Part shown: positions 59,951-64,000 of the stretch, piece after piece
Numbering within the stretch: the stretch's first letter is position 1
How the letters are laid out: every line of letters starts with the position of its first letter
Made by a program: the position numbers and the translations under genes
NCBI GenBank assembly: GCA_002372315.1
Contig: DFFU01000003.1
Location: forward strand, 36,913-100,912
DNA: 64,000 nt
Direction: 5' to 3'
From: Alphaproteobacteria bacterium UBA3768
Lineage (GTDB): Bacteria; Pseudomonadota; Alphaproteobacteria; CAAHEQ01; UBA3637
Notes under the pieces: model-generated
The model's input: only the letters and a program-made list of their open reading frames with translations
What the model was told of the DNA's origin: nothing
Database searches by the model: none

Positions 59951-62080
59951 ATGCGCCAATATGAATTAATTGAAAAAGTAAAGTCTTATCAGCCGTCAGC
60001 AGACGAGGATGCTTTGATTCGTGCCTATGTGTTGGCCAGTAAAGTCCACCATGATCAACGCAGAGAATCGGGGGAACCTTATTTTTATCATCCCACTTCT
60101 GTCGCCCAAATTTTAATTGAATATAAAATGGATGCTGATACTATTGTGGCCGCACTGCTCCATGATACTGTGGAAGACACCCCTACCGCTTATGATAATA
60201 TTGAAACATTATTCGGTCATGATGTGGCAGAATTGGTTGAGGGGGTTACAAAACTGACAAAAATCCAACTAGTGGATGAAGATGCCAAACAGGCACAAAA
60301 TTTTCAAGAACTCGTTTTAGCCACAAGTAAAGACATTCGCATTTTAATGATCAAAATGGCCGATCGGCTCCATAATATGCGGACTTTAAGCGTTTGTAAG
60401 AAAGCCGAGAAACGTAAGCGTGTTGCCACAGAAACACTCAATATCTACGTACCTTTGGCCGAACGTATCGGATTACACAAAATCAAAACAGAAATGGAAG
60501 ATTTATGTTTTCAAAATCTGTATCCTGAAGCCTATCAAAAAGTAACCAAACAATTAGACGAATTTGAGGCTAAAGGTAAAAATAAATTAAATACTTTAAT
60601 TCGTATGTTAAAAAAACTTTTGTTGGATAATCATTTAAAGGCCGAAGTCCTAGGGCGCAAAAAAAGCCCCTACTCTGTTTGGAAGAAATTGCAAACACAT
60701 GGTAATTCCATGGAGGATATCTTTGATTTGATTGGTTTGCGTGTATTAGTCAAAAAAATTCCAGATTGTTATAAAGCTTTGGGGATTATTCACACACACT
60801 TTCATGCCATCCCTGGTGGAAGGTTTAAAGATTACATTTCAAATCCAAAAGACAGTGGCTATCGATCCTTGCATACCAGTATTTTAGGGCCTCATAATCA
60901 ACGTTTAGAAATTCAAATTCGCACATTTGAAATGAATGAAGAATCTGATTTTGGGTTGGTTGCCCATTGGGAGTATAAACAGGGCTTTCATCGTGATGCT
61001 CATCAATATCAATGGATGCAGGAATTATTGGAACTGATTCGCACTGCCAAGAATCCTAAAGAATTTCTGGAACACACTAAGTTGGCTCTCTATCAAGACA
61101 AAATTTTTGTTTTTTCGGATAAAGGGCTTTTGTATTCTTTAAAACGTGGTGCAACTGTTTTGGATTTTGCCTATCAAATTGATACCAAACAAGGTAATAC
61201 ATGTATTGGGGCCATTGTCAATGGACAAAAAGAAGCCATCTCTTCCGTTTTACATAATGGAGATAGCGTTCGTCTGATAACGGGCAAAGTCCAACCCGAT
61301 AAAAAATGGCTCACCCAAGTAACCACTGCCAACGCAAAAGCACAGATTATCGCCAACCTTCGTGCACAGGAAATGAATAAAAAACGTACATCTGTACTTC
61401 ATGATTTATCAAAATCCGCTGAACGTGCCCATGTAGACTTTTCCAAATCTGATTTAAAAAAAGTTTTAAAAGAACTAAAGTATCAATCTGTGGACAGTTT
61501 GTTGGATGGTATTTTACATGAAAAATTAACTATTCAAAAAGTGTTAAAAACTTTGCATCCATCCATGCAATCCAGTTTTTATCAACGTACAATTGGCCTT
61601 TTTCGTCAATTAGGTAAAAAACCCCAAACAGCACCTATACTTGGATTAAACCCCACTGATCATTTTGTTTTGGGAACCTGTTGCCACCCTGTAGTGGGTG
61701 AATCTATTGTGGCCATTGAAACGGGTAAAAATCATTATAGTATTCATACGCGTGATTGTGCTACGTTGACCAAGTACAAAAAAGCCCCTGAAAAATGGGT
61801 TGCTGTTGAATGGAATTTATCCCAAAATAATCATAACCCCCAACCAGCACGTTTAAAAATTGTATGGAAAACAGGTCCTGCCACAATGGGGCTTATATTG
61901 AATTTATTCATTCATGAAAAAGCTCAAGTTCTACATATGAATACTTTGGCACAATCCGATAAAACAACAGAAATTATGGCAGATATTCAAGTTAAAGACT
62001 TGTCGCATTTAGATCGAATCATACACCTTTTGAAAAAAAATAGTAAAGTGATTTCTGTATCCAAGGAAAATGGACAATGA
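59951..62080 (+). CDS. spoT: Bifunctional (p)ppGpp synthetase/hydrolase (RSH)
   Basis: A 709-residue long RSH. The HD hydrolase domain has HHDQRRESGEPYFYHP and ALLHDTVEDT; the synthetase has RFKDYISNPKDSGYRSLHTS and LEIQIRT; a TGS domain follows near residue 385 (FVFSDKGLLYSLKRGATVLDFAYQI), then a Cys-conserved region and a C-terminal ACT domain. Both active sites look intact, so it can make and degrade (p)ppGpp. AAGGGGGG precedes the start. It overlaps acpS by ATGA. Confidence 0.96.
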   Translation: MRQYELIEKVKSYQPSADEDALIRAYVLASKVHHDQRRESGEPYFYHPTSVAQILIEYKMDADTIVAALLHDTVEDTPTAYDNIETLFGHDVAELVEGVTKLTKIQLVDEDAKQAQNFQELVLATSKDIRILMIKMADRLHNMRTLSVCKKAEKRKRVATETLNIYVPLAERIGLHKIKTEMEDLCFQNLYPEAYQKVTKQLDEFEAKGKNKLNTLIRMLKKLLLDNHLKAEVLGRKKSPYSVWKKLQTHGNSMEDIFDLIGLRVLVKKIPDCYKALGIIHTHFHAIPGGRFKDYISNPKDSGYRSLHTSILGPHNQRLEIQIRTFEMNEESDFGLVAHWEYKQGFHRDAHQYQWMQELLELIRTAKNPKEFLEHTKLALYQDKIFVFSDKGLLYSLKRGATVLDFAYQIDTKQGNTCIGAIVNGQKEAISSVLHNGDSVRLITGKVQPDKKWLTQVTTANAKAQIIANLRAQEMNKKRTSVLHDLSKSAERAHVDFSKSDLKKVLKELKYQSVDSLLDGILHEKLTIQKVLKTLHPSMQSSFYQRTIGLFRQLGKKPQTAPILGLNPTDHFVLGTCCHPVVGESIVAIETGKNHYSIHTRDCATLTKYKKAPEKWVAVEWNLSQNNHNPQPARLKIVWKTGPATMGLILNLFIHEKAQVLHMNTLAQSDKTTEIMADIQVKDLSHLDRIIHLLKKNSKVISVSKENGQ

Positions 62081-62457
62081 TATTGGGAATTGGATGTGAT
62101 ATTTTAGAAATTAAAAGGTTTCAAAAAGCATGCACTGAGACATTTATTCGGCGTGTTTTTACCGAAAAAGAACAAAATGCTTTAAAAAAATTAAAAGGTA
62201 GCCGCAGATGGAACTATTTGGCCAAAAGATTTGCGGCAAAAGAAGCCTTTTCAAAAGCCTGTGGTACAGGTATAGGAAAATATATAAGTTGGCAAGATAT
62301 TGAAATTTTAAATAACACTCAAGGGGCTCCTATTTTACAATTATCCCCACAGGCAAAATCTTTTATTAAAAAACATTTTAAATGTTCAAAATTTAATGCG
62401 CACATTTCACTTTCAGATGATGCGCAGGCAATAGCATTTGTGATTTTGGAAAAATAA
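62077..62457 (+). CDS. acpS: Holo-[acyl-carrier-protein] synthase
   Basis: A 126-residue AcpS. ILGIGCDILEIKRFQKA with the Mg-binding Asp, and LAKRFAAKEAFSKACGTGIG with the second acidic residue. It attaches phosphopantetheine to ACP. It is coupled to the RSH gene by ATGA, so stringent control and lipid synthesis share a transcript. It converges with the DUF4167 gene, with no gap. Confidence 0.95.
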   Translation: MILGIGCDILEIKRFQKACTETFIRRVFTEKEQNALKKLKGSRRWNYLAKRFAAKEAFSKACGTGIGKYISWQDIEILNNTQGAPILQLSPQAKSFIKKHFKCSKFNAHISLSDDAQAIAFVILEK

Positions 62458-62865
62458 TTATGCCACAGGAATTTCTGGTGGCAAAACAGATTCAGCAATA
62501 GTATCAGAAACAGATTTATCCATCTCACCTTCAACCATTTCAACTTCTGTATTTTCTGATATATTGTCTTCAACTGACTGAGCTTTGGGCTTTAAAGCCT
62601 GTTCATTTTCAATAGCAATTGCTTGTAAACGCAAATAATGATCCGCATATTGTTGACAGTTTTGCATCAATACATCATCCCCCTGCAAACTAGCATCTTT
62701 AGAGGCAGCTTGATACTTTTCAGCCAGTTGCAAAGGTGTGCCCCGTAATTTTCCCAAAGGTCCCGTTGAATCAAAATTGGTATAGCGAAAAATTTGTTGT
62801 GTTTGATAAGAACGAACAGAACGATTATTATTGTGGCGCCGCGCGCGATTGTATTGGTTTTTCAT
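62458..62865 (-). CDS. DUF4167 protein
   Basis: A 135-residue protein. The Arg/Asn-rich N-terminus (NRARRHNNNRS) and the core FDSTGPLGKLRGTPLQLAEKYQAASKDASLQGD ... QQYADHYLRLQ are characteristic of DUF4167, which I know from alphaproteobacteria. The C-terminal 45 residues are acidic. It may bind RNA or ribosomes through its basic end (guess). It has a perfect promoter. Confidence 0.9.
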   Translation of the reverse strand: MKNQYNRARRHNNNRSVRSYQTQQIFRYTNFDSTGPLGKLRGTPLQLAEKYQAASKDASLQGDDVLMQNCQQYADHYLRLQAIAIENEQALKPKAQSVEDNISENTEVEMVEGEMDKSVSDTIAESVLPPEIPVA

Positions 62866-62920
62866 ATATCCTCTTGATTTTATAAAGGGAAAAATTCATC
62901 CCCGTTTTAAAAACATGTGT

Positions 62921-62949
62921 ATTATAGCGCATTTGTTCAAGGATGTCAA
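62921..62949 (-). promoter_or_regulatory. Consensus promoter of the DUF4167 gene
   Basis: On the minus strand perfect TTGACA (62944-62949), 17 nt, perfect TATAAT (62921-62926). Confidence 0.88.
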
Positions 62950-63137
62950 GGGGTAATTGAACCACTAAGGTTGAAAAATAGAAGTATGTCCATATGCGCG
63001 TCCGCCTGAGATTCTGCACTGATGAAAACCAAGTCCCGTATGAACGCCCGAACCTTCCGGTTTACAGTTTGTTTAACATTGCCCTGTAATTGATTTAAAC
63101 CAGCCGCCACCACATCTTTCTTCAATGAGTCCAACAA
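62946..63137 (-). CDS. Possible small protein downstream of the Cys-rich gene
   Basis: A 63-codon frame with a TTG start at 63137, or TTG one codon before; it reads LDSLKKDVVAAGLNQLQGN and a hydrophobic end. There is no ribosome binding site. Its base composition is higher in G+C than its surroundings. It overlaps the DUF4167 promoter. It could be a fragment of a lost gene; weakly supported. Confidence 0.3.
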   Translation of the reverse strand: MLDSLKKDVVAAGLNQLQGNVKQTVNRKVRAFIRDLVFISAESQADAHMDILLFFNLSGSITP

Positions 63138-63151
63138 TCGGCTTTAATCGG

Positions 63152-64000
63152 TTATTGAACCCAGTGCCCACAACCACCTGTTATGCTTTCCTTGGGTTTA
63201 AGTTTTAAAGTCATCGTTAAAGTTGCATTAACCCCTACCCCTTGATTGTTATCATAATTGTTTATAACGTAAAACTCAAGAGTCTGCCCTGCGGGTAAGT
63301 AATATATCGTCCTTGTTTCGTCATTAGAAACAGGTTGCCCATCCCACTTATCGTTGTTTCCAATGTCTATAAGAGAATAGTCAACTGTACCATCAGAGTT
63401 CTTAGCAAACCCACTAGTAGTAGCACCATTAATTCTATGCGCCCGACCATTCTGGTTCGGTTTACTCGGTTTGTTTGTAGCCCCCACATATACTGACATG
63501 GTGCCAAATTGAAATTTTTGTTCTTTTTCTTTACATGTTGTGCCACCAGTTGGTGTAACTGCGAAAGAATCATCTGCGGCTAAAGCAGTAAAGATAACTT
63601 GATAATGACAAGGATACGGACCGATCGTTTTAACATGCTGTACAGGGGTATACAATGTCTCCAGTCTACCACTCCATTGTATTGTTTCTACCCGTACGCC
63701 ACAACATTGCCCTCGACGACACCACTGATCACTATTACAGCCCGAATAATCACCACACAACTGACTTGAACATTGGGCATGGAACATGCACTCAGAACAA
63801 TTCCCCTCTTTATCAAGATAGGGCGTTTCAGCAGGGCAACATTTGGGTGTACATGATATGGCGCCCTCTGGACAGGTCACCCATTCTTGACCCGATGGAC
63901 AACAATGGCCCTGACCACACCACTGATCATTATTACAGCCATTACCATCACTACAATATCGGGTTAAACATTGGGCATGGAACACGCACTCAGAACAATT
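63152..64000 (-). CDS. Cys-rich repeat surface protein, C-terminal part
   Basis: The frame is open to the right edge, so the true start lies beyond base 64000; the GTG at 63985 is internal. Two Cys-rich units of about 66 residues are visible, each NCSEC-(M/V)-FHAQC ... GCN-x-DQWC-x2-G-(H/Q)-CC, followed by a 180-residue Cys-poor beta-rich domain (YYLPAGQTLEFYVINNYDN) ending GGCGHWVQ. The disulfide-knot pattern implies export. Not related in detail to the repeats at 1-1659, but the same style of surface protein. Function unknown. Confidence 0.82.
   Translation of the reverse strand, partial: NCSECVFHAQCLTRYCSDGNGCNNDQWCGQGHCCPSGQEWVTCPEGAISCTPKCCPAETPYLDKEGNCSECMFHAQCSSQLCGDYSGCNSDQWCRRGQCCGVRVETIQWSGRLETLYTPVQHVKTIGPYPCHYQVIFTALAADDSFAVTPTGGTTCKEKEQKFQFGTMSVYVGATNKPSKPNQNGRAHRINGATTSGFAKNSDGTVDYSLIDIGNNDKWDGQPVSNDETRTIYYLPAGQTLEFYVINNYDNNQGVGVNATLTMTLKLKPKESITGGCGHWVQ

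Overview
The window reads as a chromosome segment from an AT-rich alphaproteobacterium, probably a host-associated (gut-type) Gram-negative. Points in favour are a CcrM-type adenine methyltransferase, a DUF4167 protein, KdsB and an OprB-like porin (LPS outer membrane), an RpoZ-RSH pair, many lipoproteins, and a surface repertoire of Cys-rich repeat proteins and prepilin-headed LamG proteins. The lineage is an inference from gene content; no rRNA gene is present. Promoters are easy to see: most have a TTGACx-like -35, exactly 17 nt, then a TATAAT-like -10.

Layout. 1-1.7 kb: 3' part of a large Cys-rich repeat protein. 1.8-4.1 kb: groEL, groES and a zinc-less L36 gene (minus). 4.1-5.5 kb: a structured 5' leader and a prepilin-Cys-LamG gene. 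5.6-6.5 kb: recR and ybaB. 6.6-13.8 kb: an accessory region that starts at tRNA-Leu(CAA), built of orphan genes (DUF6273-like, charged 100-aa protein, exported ankyrin protein, MORN-like protein, 465-aa orphan) separated by two families of structured repeats and by recurring tRNA T-arm 11-mers. 13.9-18.7 kb: rmlA-rmlC-rmlD, a CstA-type transporter and a UDP-glucuronate decarboxylase. 18.7-19.1 kb: tRNA-Asp with an integrase-like relic. 19.2-27.8 kb: VIT/vWA protein and lipoprotein hydrolase, zapA, ymdB, yebC, ruvC, dnaA, hsp20. 27.8-36 kb: small membrane and lipoproteins, a decayed Cys-rich lipoprotein gene, accA, a solute-binding protein, porin, ssb, a DsbA-like protein, tRNA-Ser(GGA). 36-37.4 kb: second prepilin-LamG gene with the same leader. 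37.6-43.6 kb: cyclophilin, Pal/OmpA lipoprotein, CcrM, AsmA-like giant. 43.6-47 kb: SAM methyltransferase, DUF1796, ndk, rdgB, csp, tRNA-Ser(CGA) with a broken copy. 47-50 kb: orphans, tRNA-Gly(CCC), a glycosyltransferase. 50.1-59.4 kb: one long minus-strand run metG-pyrD-kdsB-phosphatase/regulator-rsmE-orphan-M16 peptidase-rnhB. 59.5-62.5 kb: rpoZ, spoT/relA, acpS. 62.5-64 kb: DUF4167 gene and another Cys-rich repeat gene running off the right edge.

The most striking feature is the leader RNA in front of both prepilin-LamG genes (4133-4339 plus; 37200-37409 minus). The two copies share promoter spacing, two small hairpins, a long-range helix closing a three-way junction, and an intrinsic terminator just before the ribosome binding site. 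Several helices keep pairing although their sequences differ, and a conserved GGGCGGA / TCCGTCC pairing would compete with the terminator. This looks like an undescribed attenuator or riboswitch-like element. The second is the tRNA-Leu array, where 11-bp T-arm repeats and a gap-free ~176-bp duplication mark apparent stepwise accretion of small gene cassettes.
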